Notes under the pieces: model-generated | Databases searched by the model: none | Told to the model about the DNA's origin: nothing | What the model saw: only the letters and a program-made list of their open reading frames with translations | Assembly (NCBI RefSeq): GCF_020091585.1 | Contig: NZ_CP083582.1 | Span: 1,364,001-1,428,000, forward strand | Length of the DNA: 64,000 nt | Source: Kovacikia minuta CCNUW1 | Lineage (GTDB): Bacteria; Cyanobacteriota; Cyanobacteriia; Leptolyngbyales; Leptolyngbyaceae | Direction of reading: 5' to 3' | Program-made: the position numbers and the translations under genes | In this document: piece after piece, positions 34,277-45,362 of the stretch | How positions within the stretch are numbered: the first letter of the stretch is position 1 | How the letters are laid out: each line of letters starts with the position of its first letter

Positions 34277-35116
34277 TTGCTCGAAGAGGCTTGGTTCAGT
34301 CGTCACTTCTACTACGTCGGCAGAGGAGAGCAAGACTACGCTACGATCATCGACTTTACCCCAAGTTCTCAATCAACTGAGAGCGATTCGATTCAATTGC
34401 ACGGGCGGAGTCAGGACTACAGCTTAGAAGTAGTTAATGGTGATACGAAGATTTACCGAGACAGCGCCTTGCTCGATCTGTTTCTGCTTCAGGATTTATC
34501 TGATTCATTTAGAAATGATCTGCCGATTATCCGGGGGTTGCTGCCGAATCTAGTCACCGAAGTAAGAGGCATCCAGTCCAATTCTTGGTTTGGGGTTGGC
34601 TCCTTCGATGGATATGACGGCTATACTTACAGAACTGAACAGGCAATGAACAACAATACCAATAATGAGTTGCAGACTACCTATGCAAATCTGGGCATCG
34701 GTGGGGGTGGCATCGAATCTCAGCTTGAGTCTTTACTTAGAGTGGCGGCTCGTGGCAGAACCTCCGAAGTTGGATTTAGAACGGACTCGACCCAGATTGT
34801 GGTGCTGATCACTGACGAAACCTACCAGCAAACAGTTTCAAATCTTCCAACTATAGCTCAGGTGCGCGACGCCCTCAGTAGTGCTGGAATTATTCCAGTC
34901 TTTCTGGTGACAAGCGCGGTTCAAGGAGACTACACAACACTTGCGAACCAACTGAATGGCGAAGTTGCAACGATATCAACGGACAGTTCAAATCTCATTG
35001 CAGCAATTCGAGAGGGTTTGATTAACGCAGGAGCAGGGAGGGAATTAATTGCCGTGGTAAAGGGGCACACGGATTTGAGTCTCACAGCTGATTACTTCAG
35101 CTACGTAACCACCTAG
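34277..35116 (+). CDS. von Willebrand A-like (integrin beta type) domain protein, probably N-terminally truncated
   Basis: The 279 residues contain a vWA domain with a metal-binding loop DLSDSF (about 75-80) and the pattern WFGVGSFDGYDGYTYRTEQ, then IVVLITDETYQQ. Residues 1-60 (GRGEQDYATIIDFTPSSQ, DSIQLHGRSQDYSLE) look like the end of an RTX-type calcium-binding module. An in-frame stop lies just upstream and the start would be TTG, so the protein is probably the remnant of a large secreted adhesin. Confidence 0.6.
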   Translation: MLEEAWFSRHFYYVGRGEQDYATIIDFTPSSQSTESDSIQLHGRSQDYSLEVVNGDTKIYRDSALLDLFLLQDLSDSFRNDLPIIRGLLPNLVTEVRGIQSNSWFGVGSFDGYDGYTYRTEQAMNNNTNNELQTTYANLGIGGGGIESQLESLLRVAARGRTSEVGFRTDSTQIVVLITDETYQQTVSNLPTIAQVRDALSSAGIIPVFLVTSAVQGDYTTLANQLNGEVATISTDSSNLIAAIREGLINAGAGRELIAVVKGHTDLSLTADYFSYVTT

Positions 35117-35125
35117 CACGGATCA

Positions 35126-36403
35126 TTAGGGTGCTGTCGTCGGTAGCTCAAAGATATGGACAGCACCCGTCAGATCTCCTTGAGGGTTCAGGGCGGTTCT
35201 ATCGCCGACGACAACATATCGATTGGAAATGCTGACCGTGGGCAGGAACTCCCGTTTGGTCGAATGTCGTGACAACTTGGCAAGTTGTGACCACTTTTCT
35301 GAGTGGGGCTGATGGTGAAAGAGAAACACTTCACCTTCGCTATTGCTGGTAAAGAAGTTATCCTGACCACTAACGGCAGCGACCACAGCGTAATCACCCT
35401 TAAGGGCTACCTTGTCACCGAAGCCATAATCCGAGACCAAACCTTTCAGCCCGCTGGCACGCCGCATATAGCGGGGTGCCAGTTTAGCCGTTTGCTGCCA
35501 GTCATCACTGGCAGACGAGCGTTTGGCAATATAGGCAGAGCCGATAAAGGGAAAGGACGCTCTTAACGGCACACCCAGGAGCAGGGTATTCCTATCCAGG
35601 GCAACAGACCCAGTGCCACCAAGTATCTTCGGCGGCACCGAGAACACTAACTCCTGCTTATAAGCCCAGTTGCGCGTCTGTGGTTGACGCTCGAAAATCA
35701 CACCAACAGCACCTGCTGATTGTGTTTTGTTGCCACCTACTAGGATGGTGTTGCCGCTGATTGACACGACTGAACTCAAATAAGTGGCTGGACCAGCAAT
35801 CTTATGATCCGGTCTGCTTGGTACAACAAGATTAGCAGTATAAAACCAGGTCGCTGTAGTTGAGTCTCGCTCAAATACGTGCGCCTCCTTGTCCTGTCCC
35901 ACAACAAGTGTATTGTGATCAATTGCTAGGTTGTAGCCAAAGTGGAAGCCTCCTTTCGGTTTAGGCGGAAAAAGTTTGGCTTGCTGTTTCCAGGTTGTCC
36001 CCTGGCGTGTGAAGATGTAGACGGCTCCTGTCCGGTTAACTTGTCCAGGATTAATATTCGTCTCTGCCGTAGGAGCTGTTACAGCGATAGTGTCGCCGCT
36101 GATGGCAACACTCCGACCAAAACTAGCACCCGCTTCTTCTCTGTCATCGGGAACCAGTTTTGCCCGTTCGACCCAAGTCGAGCCAGAGCGCTCAAATACA
36201 TAAGTAGCGACCCCAGAAGCAACCGCAAGTGTGTCCTGCTCAATGGCGACAGCATGACCAAACGCATCTAGCCGCTTGCCGTCACTGGCATAGAGCGTGG
36301 TTTTGGGATACCAGACAGGCTTTGCTTGAGCAGCAGCGATCGCAAAAACAGCGATTAAACTGACAGCGGCAATCATCAACGGGCGCAAGTAAACTGTGGA
36401 CAT
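35126..36403 (-). CDS. exported FG-GAP repeat (beta-propeller) protein
   Basis: The 425-residue protein has an N-terminal signal peptide (LMIAAVSLIAVFAIAAAQAK) and about seven repeats of the form FGxxVAIxGDTxxV...A.VFER, e.g. DAFGHAVAIEQDTLAVASG and ASFGRSVAISGDTIAVTAP. It is probably a periplasmic or secreted integrin-alpha-like propeller. It faces the vWA gene with only 9 bases between the two stops; integrin-like alpha and beta modules side by side is suggestive but may be chance. Confidence 0.78.
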   Translation of the reverse strand: MSTVYLRPLMIAAVSLIAVFAIAAAQAKPVWYPKTTLYASDGKRLDAFGHAVAIEQDTLAVASGVATYVFERSGSTWVERAKLVPDDREEAGASFGRSVAISGDTIAVTAPTAETNINPGQVNRTGAVYIFTRQGTTWKQQAKLFPPKPKGGFHFGYNLAIDHNTLVVGQDKEAHVFERDSTTATWFYTANLVVPSRPDHKIAGPATYLSSVVSISGNTILVGGNKTQSAGAVGVIFERQPQTRNWAYKQELVFSVPPKILGGTGSVALDRNTLLLGVPLRASFPFIGSAYIAKRSSASDDWQQTAKLAPRYMRRASGLKGLVSDYGFGDKVALKGDYAVVAAVSGQDNFFTSNSEGEVFLFHHQPHSEKWSQLAKLSRHSTKREFLPTVSISNRYVVVGDRTALNPQGDLTGAVHIFELPTTAP

Positions 36404-36617
36404 GACCAGGCTCTACCGAATTAAACCCTAAACCGCAAAATTATCGTGATTCAGTCGCTTGAAACACTTTTTGTCGATACTAGCGCGATCGCTGTCTTCC
36501 TTCCTTGCCTGTCTGTATGACTTATCTATCTGTCACTCATCGTGCTTTACAGCTTGGGCATGTGGATCAAGCTGAGATATTCGATTGAGTTGTTGTTAAT
36601 CGCGCGATCTCCTGTGA

Positions 36618-37552
36618 GAGACTGTTTGTAAATAGATGTAAAGAGATGATGCACTAGGAAATGAAATGAGCCATACCTAAGAAATTCATCTCAACTAATC
36701 GAAGTCAATGATCGAACGCTTCTACGATAGCGACCTGACGGATGAGGAATGGCAACGGATTGAACCGTTGTTGCCGCTTGCCAAGTCGCTGGGTAAACAC
36801 CGAGAAGTCAGCTTACGGGACATCTTAAATGCAATTTTCTACCGTGCTGACAATGGGATTAAATGGCGCAATCTACCTTGCGACTTTCCAGTCTGGCAAA
36901 CGGTCTACGGCTATTACCGCTTATGGGTCAGATTGGGCATTTGGGAACAGATTAATATTGCCCTGGTACAGCAAGTGCGAATCAGTGAAGGACGAGCGGC
37001 TCAACCCAGTTTAGCCATCATTGACAGCCAGTCCGTCAAACTGGGGCAAAAAGGGGGAGGAACACGGAGTTGATGGCAACAAGCAGATAAAAGGACGGAA
37101 GCGTCATATTGTAGTCGATGTGCTGGGATTAGCTTTTAGGGTGTTATGTCACAGCTGCCAATACGGCTGATGTAAAAGCCGCTCCAGCGGTTCTGGTCTG
37201 GGTCTTAGAAATGTATGAACGGATTGCTAAAGTCTTGGCAGACAAAGGCTATCGAGGCGCATTGGCAACCTTGATTGAGCAAGCGTTTGAAAATCGTCAA
37301 GTGAAGCTAGAAATTAGTCAACGTCCAGACGAGACAAAAGGATTTCAGCTTGAACCGAAACGATGGATTGTTGAGCGGACTTGGACTTGGCTTGAGAATG
37401 CTCGCAGTTTGACTCGTGACTATGAACGCTTGCCTGAAAATCATGAAGGGATGATCTATGTCGTCATGATTCGGTTAATGCTCCGACGATTAACCAAGAA
37501 TCGTCGAACGTGGCAATCAAAAGCTGTTTAACGATCATTTACAAACACTTTC
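36618..37552 (+). mobile_element. IS5-family insertion sequence, copy 2 (935 bp)
   Basis: It has the same ends as the copy at 6082 (GAGACTGTTTGTAAAT and its partner) and a TGA duplication at 36615-36617 and 37553-37555. Nucleotide identity with copy 1 is nearly complete. Confidence 0.92.
36708..37531 (+). pseudogene. IS5-family transposase, second frame disrupted
   Basis: The first frame is as in copy 1, but the slippery run is A5G5 rather than A5G6, and the second frame has an extra C (GGGATTAGCTTTTAGG for GGGATTAGTTTTAGG) near 37134. The -1 slip therefore no longer gives a full transposase. Either indel could be a sequencing error. Confidence 0.8.
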
Positions 37553-37573
37553 TGAGTGTTGGGTTTCGTAGAC

Positions 37574-37699
37574 TTAACCCAACCAATAGCGAGGGGCGAT
37601 CGCGCTAAACTCCAAGATCAGCGGATCATGAGTAATGCCCCACTTTTCCTTCTGAAGGGCATGTTTAACAGATTCATGAAAAACATCCTTAGCAGACAT
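37574..37699 (-). pseudogene. XisH-like N-terminal fragment
   Basis: Forty-one codons read MSAKDVFHESVKHALQKEKW then GITHDPLILEF and stop soon after. This is the start of XisH, the fdxN-element excision controlling factor family common in cyanobacteria, which is normally about 135 residues with a PD-(D/E)XK-like fold. The rest and the usual partner xisI are absent, so it is a remnant. Confidence 0.7.
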
Positions 37700-37846
37700 A
37701 GATAGGCTGTAATGGTTGTCTCTATTTTATCTGCACGAAAAGGCGAGTCTTTAAGTCCTTAGGCGCTCTCAAGTTTCATCCGAATACCAATTTAAATAGT
37801 GTTGAGGGCAGATAATTTTCTGGAAAGTTTACCTGTAAAGGCTTCT

Positions 37847-37879
37847 ACAATCTGCAATCTGCAATCTGCAATCTACAAT
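37847..37879. repeat. heptanucleotide tandem repeat
   Basis: About four copies of the 7-base unit GCAATCT lie 70 bases upstream of leuS. Short tandem heptamers are common between cyanobacterial genes. Confidence 0.8.
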
Positions 37880-37950
37880 GGGATAACCTTTCAAGTTGTT
37901 TCTGAAAGTACTAGAGTGAATTAGACAAACCGTTTGCAGGAGTTGATTCC

Positions 37951-40526
37951 GTGGAATCCCGTTATACCCCCGCTGAGATTGAGGAAAAGTGGCAGAAGAC
38001 GTGGGCAGAGCAAATGCTGTACCAAACTTCGGAAGACAGCAGCAAGCCCAAATTTTATGCCCTGTCGATGTTTCCCTATCCATCGGGCAACCTGCACATG
38101 GGGCACGTTCGCGTTTATACGATCGTCGATGTAATTGCGCGGGTGCGCCGTATGCAGGGCTATCGGGTACTGAACCCAATGGGATGGGATGCCTTTGGGT
38201 TGCCCGCAGAAAATGCGGCGATTGAGCGCAGCATCCCCCCTGCGAAATGGACTTACCAGAACGTTGCCCAGATGCGGCAACAGCTTGACCAGTTGGGCAT
38301 TTCCTTTGACTGGGAACGGGAAGTCACCACCTGTTCGCCGGACTATTACCGCTGGACACAATGGATTTTCTTGCAGTTTTTCCAGGCCGGTTTGGCATAC
38401 CAGAAGGAAGCGACCGTCAATTGGGACCCGATCGACCAGACGGTATTGGCAAATGAGCAAGTAGACAGCGAAGGCAAATCCTGGCGATCAGGGGCAAAGG
38501 TGGAACGCAAATTGTTGCGTCAGTGGTTGCCTGAAGATTACCGACTACGCCGAGCAGTTGTTAAAGGATTTAGACCAACTCGCAGGCTGGCCCGAAAAAG
38601 TTCGATTGATGCAGGCAAACTGGATTGGCAAATCCACAGGTGCCCAGGTTGTATTCAAAACTGAAACAGGAGACGAACTGACCGTCTTCACCACCCGCCC
38701 CGATACCCTCTGGGGGGCAACCTTCATGGTGCTTTCGCCTGAGCATCCCCTGGTCAAAAAGCTAACAACTTCCAAGCAAAAGGCAGCCGTTGAATCCCTA
38801 CCAGGAAGCGGCAGCGGCAAAAAGTGAGATCGATCGGACAGCAGAAGGACAGGAGAAAACGGGCGTCTGGACAGGTAGCGATGCCATCAACCCGGTCAAT
38901 GAGGCAAAAATCCCCATCTGGATTGCCGATTATGTCCTGATGGATTACGGCACAGGTGCAATTATGGCGGTGCCAGCCCACGACCAGCGCGACTTTGAGT
39001 TTGCCCGCAAATTTGACCTGCCTGTCCAGGTGGTGGTTCAACCCCCAGACCAATCCCTGGATGGGGCGACAATGACCGCTGCCCATCCGGGTGAAGGCGT
39101 CATGGTCAACTCCGGTCCCCTGGACGGTGTTCCCGCTGGTAAAGAAAAAGGGCAGAGTGTTGAGGTTGCGGTGCAATGGTTGGAGCAGAACGGCAAAGGC
39201 AAAGGCACCGCCAACTATCGCCTGCGGGATTGGCTGATCTCCCGTCAGCGCTACTGGGGGGCACCCATTCCCATCATCCACTGTCCAGAATGTGGAACGG
39301 TGCCCGTCCCCGATCGGGATTTACCCGTCCAATTACCAGAAGAGGTGGACTTTTCTGGACGCGGCCCCTCTCCCCTGGCGAAATTGGAAGCCTGGGTGAA
39401 TGTTCCCTGTCCGACCTGTGGGGCATCTGCCAAACGGGAAACCGATACGATGGATACATTCATCGACTCGTCCTGGTACTTTCTGCGCTATCCCGATGCC
39501 CAAAATGATCAGCAAGCCTTCGATCCAGCCAAAACGAACAACTGGATGCCCGTCGATCAATATGTGGGCGGGATTGAACATGCAATCTTGCACCTGTTGT
39601 ATTCCCGTTTCTTTACAAAGGTGTTGCGCGATCGGGGGTTGCTCAACTTTGACGAACCATTCCAGCGCTTGTTGACGCAGGGTATGGTGCAGGGCTTAAC
39701 CTACAAAAATCCCCGCACCGACAAGTATGTACTCCCCTCCCAAATTAAAGACCCAAGTAATCCAATCGACCCGGAAACGGGGGAAAGCCTGAAGGTGGTC
39801 TTCGAAAAAATGTCTAAATCCAAGTACAACGGGGTGGCACCAGGCGATGTGATCGCGAAGTACGGAGCAGATACCGCCCGCATGTTCATCCTGTTCAAAG
39901 CACCCCCCGAAAAGGATCTGGAATGGGATGAAGCGGATGTGGAAGGTCAATTCCGCTTCCTGAACCGCGTCTGGCGGTTGGTGGAAGAGTTTGCAAGGCA
40001 GAAGGCAGGACGTAGGAAGCAGAAGGGTTCTCTCAGCAAAGATGAAAAGGATTTACGCCGATCGATCCACACGGCGATCGCAGCGGTGACGGAAGATCTG
40101 GAAGGGGACTATCAATTCAACACGGCAGTTTCGGAATTGATGAAGCTGAGCAATGCGTTGACGGATGCATCCTGCAAGGATTCCCCGGTCTATGCCGAGG
40201 GAATTCACACCCTACTGATCTTGCTGGCTCCCTTCGCGCCCCACATGGCAGAGGAATTGTGGCAGGGGTTAGGTAATACCGGCTCGATTCACACTCAATC
40301 CTGGTTAAAAGTCGATCCTGAAGCACTGGTAGCAGACGAAATGACACTGGTGATCCAGGTGTTGGGTAAAACGCGCGGGGCGATTCAGGTGCCTGCCCAA
40401 GCCAGTAAAGAAGATCTGGAACGCTATGCCCGTGAGTCGGAAATTGGGCAACGCTACCTGGAGGGCAAGGAAATCAAGAAGGTGATTGTGGTGCCGGGTA
40501 AGTTGGTGAATTTCGTGATTGGTTGA
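37951..40526 (+). CDS. leuS: leucyl-tRNA synthetase, two apparent frameshifts
   Basis: This class I synthetase charges tRNA-Leu. GTG 37951 follows an AGGAG site. The HIGH-type motif is SGNLHMGH (about 48-55); the KMSKS loop is [10 protein letters not shown]; the editing domain with [12 protein letters not shown] and the zinc-type CPECGTVP segment are present. The frame changes twice: an extra G in CAGTGGTTGCCTG near 38529 and an extra C in GAATCCCTACC near 38797. Removing both gives 857 residues, the normal length. In an essential single-copy gene this points to sequence errors rather than decay. Confidence 0.88.
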
Positions 40527-40527
40527 G

Positions 40528-40564
40528 AAGGGCTTGGGTGTGGGGTGTGGGGTGTGGGGTATGG
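40528..40564. repeat. GGTGTGG tandem repeat
   Basis: Four copies of GGGGTGT-like units follow the leuS stop. The same repeat type occurs after phoH (51390-51416) and, reversed, at the start of the DUF92 gene (33193-33224). Confidence 0.75.
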
Positions 40565-40583
40565 AGAAGATGGGGAAGATGGT

Positions 40584-40715
40584 ATGCAGGACGATCGCTT
40601 AACCCTACTCCTGGTTGTTTTGATCGGGATCTGTGCGACGGTGATCGGCGTTCGCAACCTGATCTGGTTTGTCAGGGTAGTGAGTCCGCCTGCGATCGAA
40701 CAGCATCACAATTAG
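40584..40715 (+). CDS. small single-pass membrane protein
   Basis: A 43-codon frame starts at ATG 40584: MQDDRLTLLLVVLIGICATV, then IGVRNLIWFVRVV and a short polar tail. One hydrophobic helix covers about residues 6-34. It lies 60 bases after leuS on the same strand. Small membrane proteins of this kind are often missed; there is no functional clue. Confidence 0.45.
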   Translation: MQDDRLTLLLVVLIGICATVIGVRNLIWFVRVVSPPAIEQHHN

Positions 40716-40796
40716 GAGCCAGGAGCCAGGAGCCAGAATTAATTCAAAACTCAAAACTCTTCCCTAACACCTGACACCTAACACCTGACACCTATC

Positions 40797-42311
40797 TCAC
40801 GGTTGGCAGAATTTGCGATCGCGATCCGACCCTGGTTCCTGCCAGGAAAAGGCAAAGTGGCTGACTGAGCGAATTTTGGGTGCCGTCCGATAAAGTGCCT
40901 GCATCTGTTGTTCCAGGGGAGGACGGTTGCTAATGGGCTGTTGCCAGATGCCCGCCAGCACAGGATTTACCTGTACCCCACGGGGAGTAAAACTCAACAC
41001 CCGTTGCACCTGCGCCATAATGCAACTGGTATCGCCGCAGTTTGCATAAACCATTGGCAGCCACTCCATATTGCTGGGAAAGCGATCCCACGGCTGTAAG
41101 CGGGAGTCAAATCCCGTTTGACCAACGGTTGCATTGCCCTCTGGGAAAAAGACTGCTCCCACTGGGATACCTGCATTTTTTGCCGGGGCAATTGCATCAG
41201 CCAAAAAGTCTATGACACCCTGAGCAGCATGTGCCACAGACAGTTGCCACAGTTGGGACTGGAGATTGGTGACGCGTTTACCCAGGGGAACCGAGGATTT
41301 AACGCGATCGGGATTCAACCCCTGCCAGAGGGGTGGGGCTTTCTCGTTCGGGTAAAGCTGATTCACTTCCCTCAAATCATCAGCCGTGATGTGCCCTCGC
41401 AGGAGGTAGCGCTGAATGATCTCCATGCCCTTATAATTCATTGCCCGTTGCAGCAGCGTCCTCCAGGAGGATTCGCCATAAATCCACAAATCCTGCACCT
41501 TGCTAGCAACCGAAGCGCTGCCGCTGCCACGTGGGTAGCGCACATAGTCAAACAAAATGCCATCGGGTTTGTGGCGGGCAACTTCCTTCACCATACGGGC
41601 ATAATCCTGACGTGCCTGGGGACTGTAGGGATCGATGAAGGCTTCCTCCGGATTGCCCAGTCCAATTTCCGTACTGAGTCCGGCAACGAGGCTGGCGGTC
41701 AAGCTGGTCTGCCCCAGTCCATTCCGAGCGATCGCCTGCTGCTTGTCTGAACGGCGGACATAGCTTGTGCCAAAATTCATGGTGAACAACCAGGCGTAAA
41801 CTTTCAGTCCCCGTTCGCGCCCCCGTCGGATTGTCTGCGCCAGCAGATCCACCTTATCCACGCCCTTTCCAGACAGGACGGAGGGCCACGGCGTCGGGTT
41901 GTTCGATGCGGGCAGCAACACACGACCGTTGTAGAAAACTTCGACGTTGATCTGGTTATAGCCCCGGTTCACGATCTGATCCAGAACTGCATCCAGCGCT
42001 CCCGGACGGGTATCACAGGGGTAAAGACGAATCCAGATTGCCTGATTTTGAATCCAGGTTCCCCGACGGCACTTGCGTAAACCCTCAGCATGTTGGGCAA
42101 TCAAGCTTTTATAGCGCTTTTCCGCATCCCGGTTCCCCTTTAAAGCCGCTTGCCGGAGCTTGTCTTTTTGGGCGATCGCGGTTTGCGATTGCTGACAAAA
42201 CGGAGCGGATTGCGCCTGTGCGGGTCGCGCTTCAACTTCCAGACCGATTAAACCCAACGCCAGCAACGCAGCCATCAGGCGGTGGCGAACGGTAAACTGC
42301 ACACGTCTCAT
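40797..42311 (-). CDS. exported GHL10-type glycoside hydrolase (family 10-like)
   Basis: The 504-residue protein has a signal peptide (LMAALLALGLIGLEVEARPAQAQ) and a glycosyl-hydrolase-like TIM barrel: AIWIRLYPCDTRPGALDAVL, YNQINVEVFYNGRVLLP, RERGLKVYAWLFTMNFG, DGILFDYVRYPRG, and WLPMVYANCGD. It belongs to the DUF187/GHL10 group thought to act on the cell envelope. Residues 36-85 form a Lys/Gln-rich helical linker. Confidence 0.8.
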   Translation of the reverse strand: MRRVQFTVRHRLMAALLALGLIGLEVEARPAQAQSAPFCQQSQTAIAQKDKLRQAALKGNRDAEKRYKSLIAQHAEGLRKCRRGTWIQNQAIWIRLYPCDTRPGALDAVLDQIVNRGYNQINVEVFYNGRVLLPASNNPTPWPSVLSGKGVDKVDLLAQTIRRGRERGLKVYAWLFTMNFGTSYVRRSDKQQAIARNGLGQTSLTASLVAGLSTEIGLGNPEEAFIDPYSPQARQDYARMVKEVARHKPDGILFDYVRYPRGSGSASVASKVQDLWIYGESSWRTLLQRAMNYKGMEIIQRYLLRGHITADDLREVNQLYPNEKAPPLWQGLNPDRVKSSVPLGKRVTNLQSQLWQLSVAHAAQGVIDFLADAIAPAKNAGIPVGAVFFPEGNATVGQTGFDSRLQPWDRFPSNMEWLPMVYANCGDTSCIMAQVQRVLSFTPRGVQVNPVLAGIWQQPISNRPPLEQQMQALYRTAPKIRSVSHFAFSWQEPGSDRDRKFCQP

Positions 42312-42483
42312 CAGCTGATTCCAACACTCACAACAAAGAACCTAAGCCATTATCCGCAGGATCAGGAAAAACGCAAGGGGGGAGGAAGTCTTAAAAGAAA
42401 CGTCGTGATCCGGAGCGGTCAGTGGTCAGTGAATAGCTGATTCCAGAGTGTGAAGTTGTCTCTTCCAAGCCCTATAACGTGAA

Positions 42484-44623
42484 TCAAACTCCCAGCGTCA
42501 ATTGCCACCCTTTGAGTGTTCCCGTATCTCCCCGCGCATTATCAACCACCTGAAGTTTCCAGGTTCCCTGTCCAGATTGGTTCAAGACCCGTCTTAGAAT
42601 TGGAGTTGTTTGTAAGCTATAGAGGGCTTGCAGGCTGGTTTTCTGGCCCAGCGTTCTTCCCTGGAGAAGAAAAGTTTGACCACTGGGATGAATCAAGGTA
42701 ATTTCCAGGTCGCCCATGAAACCGTGGTCGATCGCCACACTTACCTGAATATCGCGCACGGTTGCAGTGTCTCGCACAGATATCGAGCTAATGACACCAT
42801 TCGGGTTGTAGTCAGGAATCGCCATGCTGGTGCCATTCTGTTGCTGAACTCGGCGGGAGGGAGCGATCGCCATTGCGCTCTGTCTCTGTACTGCTGCCTG
42901 AACTGCTTTGAAGGCATTCACTTTACCAAACCCGAACCAATCGCACCGTCCCCCCGCTTCGTAGGTTCCCTTGCGCAGATTGAATTGGGGGTCGGGGGTA
43001 GTGTCCACAATTTTGTCGGCGGTTTGTTGCAGAATTTGCTTCACTTCCTGCGCGGTCAAGTCGGGGTTAGCGGATAAAACCAGGGCGGCAACCCCTGCCA
43101 CCAGGGGGCAGGCGCTGGAGGTGCCACCAAAGTCTGAGGCAAAATCTCCGGCGTCGTAGCCTGTAGCACCAGGGCGATCGGTGGTGACAATGCCCAGTCC
43201 TGAAAGCGCACCTCTCACCTCTGGCGGGGTGAAAACATAGCCCGTACTCAGTCCGATGCCAGGAGGGGCGTTGTTACTGGGGGCACAAACAGAGACCTCG
43301 GCTCCCCAATTACTATAGGCGGCTTTTTTGCTGAGACTGGTGCAGGCGGAGACGGTCATCACGTCGGGGTGAACGGCGAATCCAGTCAGCCAGGCGGTGG
43401 TGCCCTGGAACAGATTGTTGGGCCAGCCACTTTCGTTGACGCTGCCATTGGTGGGGCGGTTGGCATTGCCAGCGGCAAAGACGATCACACAGCCCCTGCC
43501 GATTCCGCCCTTCGGTGGCTGCCTGGGTGAGGGCAGCCCGTTGGCGAAGGGAAAGGGGAAAGTAGGCAGCGGCAGGTCCCCAGCTACAGGAAATGACCGC
43601 AGCACCGTGGTCTACTGCCCAGCCAAACAGGGTTTCGATCGATTCATCATCCAGGTAGCCCGTGGTTCGAATCGGCATCAGCGCACAACCCGGGGCAATA
43701 CCCACTGTGCCGGAACCGTTTTCCTCGGCAACGGCGACCCCGGCGCAGGAGGTTCCGTGGTTATCTTCCGTGTCTACGGGGAGTGGCAAAAAGTCATTTT
43801 CCTTCAGATCCCTGGGGGCGACAATTTTGCCAGCTCCTTGAAAATCGGGATGGTTTAAGGCAACGGAATCATCCATAATCGCCACCACGATCGATCGAAC
43901 TCCTCGTGTGATGTCCCAGGCTTTTTCGGCAAACACGTGGGAGCCAGAGGTAAGCCCGGTTCCGCCCGTATGGTTCAGGTGCCACTGTTTGGGGTAGAGC
44001 GAATCTTTGGGACGGTAGTGGGACTGGGTTTGTACCACCACATTTGGCTCCGCCGTTAACACCTGCGATCGCTGCATTAAGCGGTTAGCAATTTTGACCG
44101 GGTTTTCCGTAGCATTTGGGGTCGTTTCAAACACAAATGTATTGGGGATACCCGCTACAGGCTTAATCTGGTTCAGCCCCACAGCACTGGCAATTTGGGT
44201 GATTTCCTCCTGGGTAACCTGGGACGCAAACTGAATCGTGATTTGATTGGTCAAATACACCAACGAACTGGGATTGGACTGCAACTGATAGACATGGCTG
44301 GCAAAATTGACCGAATCCGCCTGCCGCAACTCCTGCATCACCTGATCCCGATGCTCCGGCTCAACTACAATCTCAGTCAGTTGAGCGGGAATCGGAGTCG
44401 AACTCACCTCCGCTGGAAGTGGTTGTACCCGATCGGACAAATCCTGTTGATCGGAGGACTGGACGGTAAAGCGATCGGGCACCTTCTCCAGCAGTAACTC
44501 CTCCCCTCCCCGCTGCAACACCTTACCGATACTCGACTCGGGCATCGCTGCACCTGGGGAACTTCCTGGGGCAGGCGTGGTAGGAGGTTGGTCTGTCATA
44601 GAAACATCGGGGGAGAAGGGCAA
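42484..44623 (-). CDS. S8 subtilase with C-terminal P-domain, one apparent frameshift
   Basis: The N-terminal part (to about residue 170) is a propeptide-like region. The catalytic triad follows: Asp in AIMDDSVALNHPDF, His in EDNHGTSCAGVAVA, Ser in GGTSSACPLVAGVAALVLS. A proprotein convertase P-domain ends the protein (VSVAIDHGFMGDLEITLIHP, GTWKLQVVDNARGDTGTLKG). The frame changes near 43520 at GAAGGGCGGAATCGGC; removing one base gives 712 residues and joins TQAATEGRN to GRGCVIVFAAGNAN. No classical signal peptide is seen. Confidence 0.85.
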
Positions 44624-44738
44624 GGAGGGATGGGGAGAGTTTTAAGTTTTGAGTTTTAAGTAGGGGGAGGTTTTGATCCTTTATCCGTTCAGTCAAGTCT
44701 CATCGTTGAGGTCTTCGGCTTTTATCCTGCCCCTACGA

Positions 44739-45362
44739 CTAATCAAAATCCGTTTGCCAGCCTGGATTGCGAGAATGTTCAAACAGGCGTGAAATTTGGG
44801 AAGGGACGACTCGTGTGAGGGACAGTTGCGGAATGTTGTGTTCTTCAAAAAATGCTGCTCCCTCTGTTTCAAAGGTGTCTGTTGCTGTTCCACCAATGAG
44901 TTCACATTCAAAAAATAGCTTGTAAATATGGTGGCGCAAGGGGGGGTGCCCATGTCGGGGATGATTGCGATCATAGACTGCCAATAGTTTAACCGCCCGT
45001 GTCTGATAACCAGACTCTTCATAGACTTCTCGGACAATGGCTTCGCTGGGCGGCTCTCCCACATCCACCCATCCTCCTGGTAAGGTCCAGCACCCATCTT
45101 CCTTTTCTTTCACCAACAGCAGTTTTTGTTCATGGAATACAGCCCCCCGCACATCCACTTTAGGGGTCGCATAGCCTTCTTCCCGGTTAAATGAATGCAG
45201 CACCTGGCTTACCTCCAGATTGCTATAGGATGCCATGATTTCGGCTGCAATTTGGCGCAGTTGCTGGTAGCGCTCAAGGTCATAGGGATTCTCGCTATAG
45301 GTGAGACCATTTTGGGCGATCGCCTGCAACTTTTGCGCCCATCCCAACCATTGCAAGCTCAT
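44739..45362 (-). CDS. Nudix hydrolase
   Basis: The 207 residues have an N-terminal helical segment (WLGWAQKLQAIAQNGLTYSE) and the full Nudix box GGWVDVGEPPSEAIVREVYE plus ESG. The group resembles YjhB-type ADP-ribose or nucleoside-diphosphate-sugar pyrophosphatases. ATG 45362 overlaps the HAD stop by four bases (ATGA), so the two are translationally coupled; the longer frame to 45503 is a shadow of the HAD gene. Confidence 0.87.
   Translation of the reverse strand: MSLQWLGWAQKLQAIAQNGLTYSENPYDLERYQQLRQIAAEIMASYSNLEVSQVLHSFNREEGYATPKVDVRGAVFHEQKLLLVKEKEDGCWTLPGGWVDVGEPPSEAIVREVYEESGYQTRAVKLLAVYDRNHPRHGHPPLRHHIYKLFFECELIGGTATDTFETEGAAFFEEHNIPQLSLTRVVPSQISRLFEHSRNPGWQTDFD

Noticed and set aside
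44693-45097. 134-codon minus-strand frame
   Set aside because: It overlaps the Nudix gene in another frame, and the Nudix box is unambiguous.
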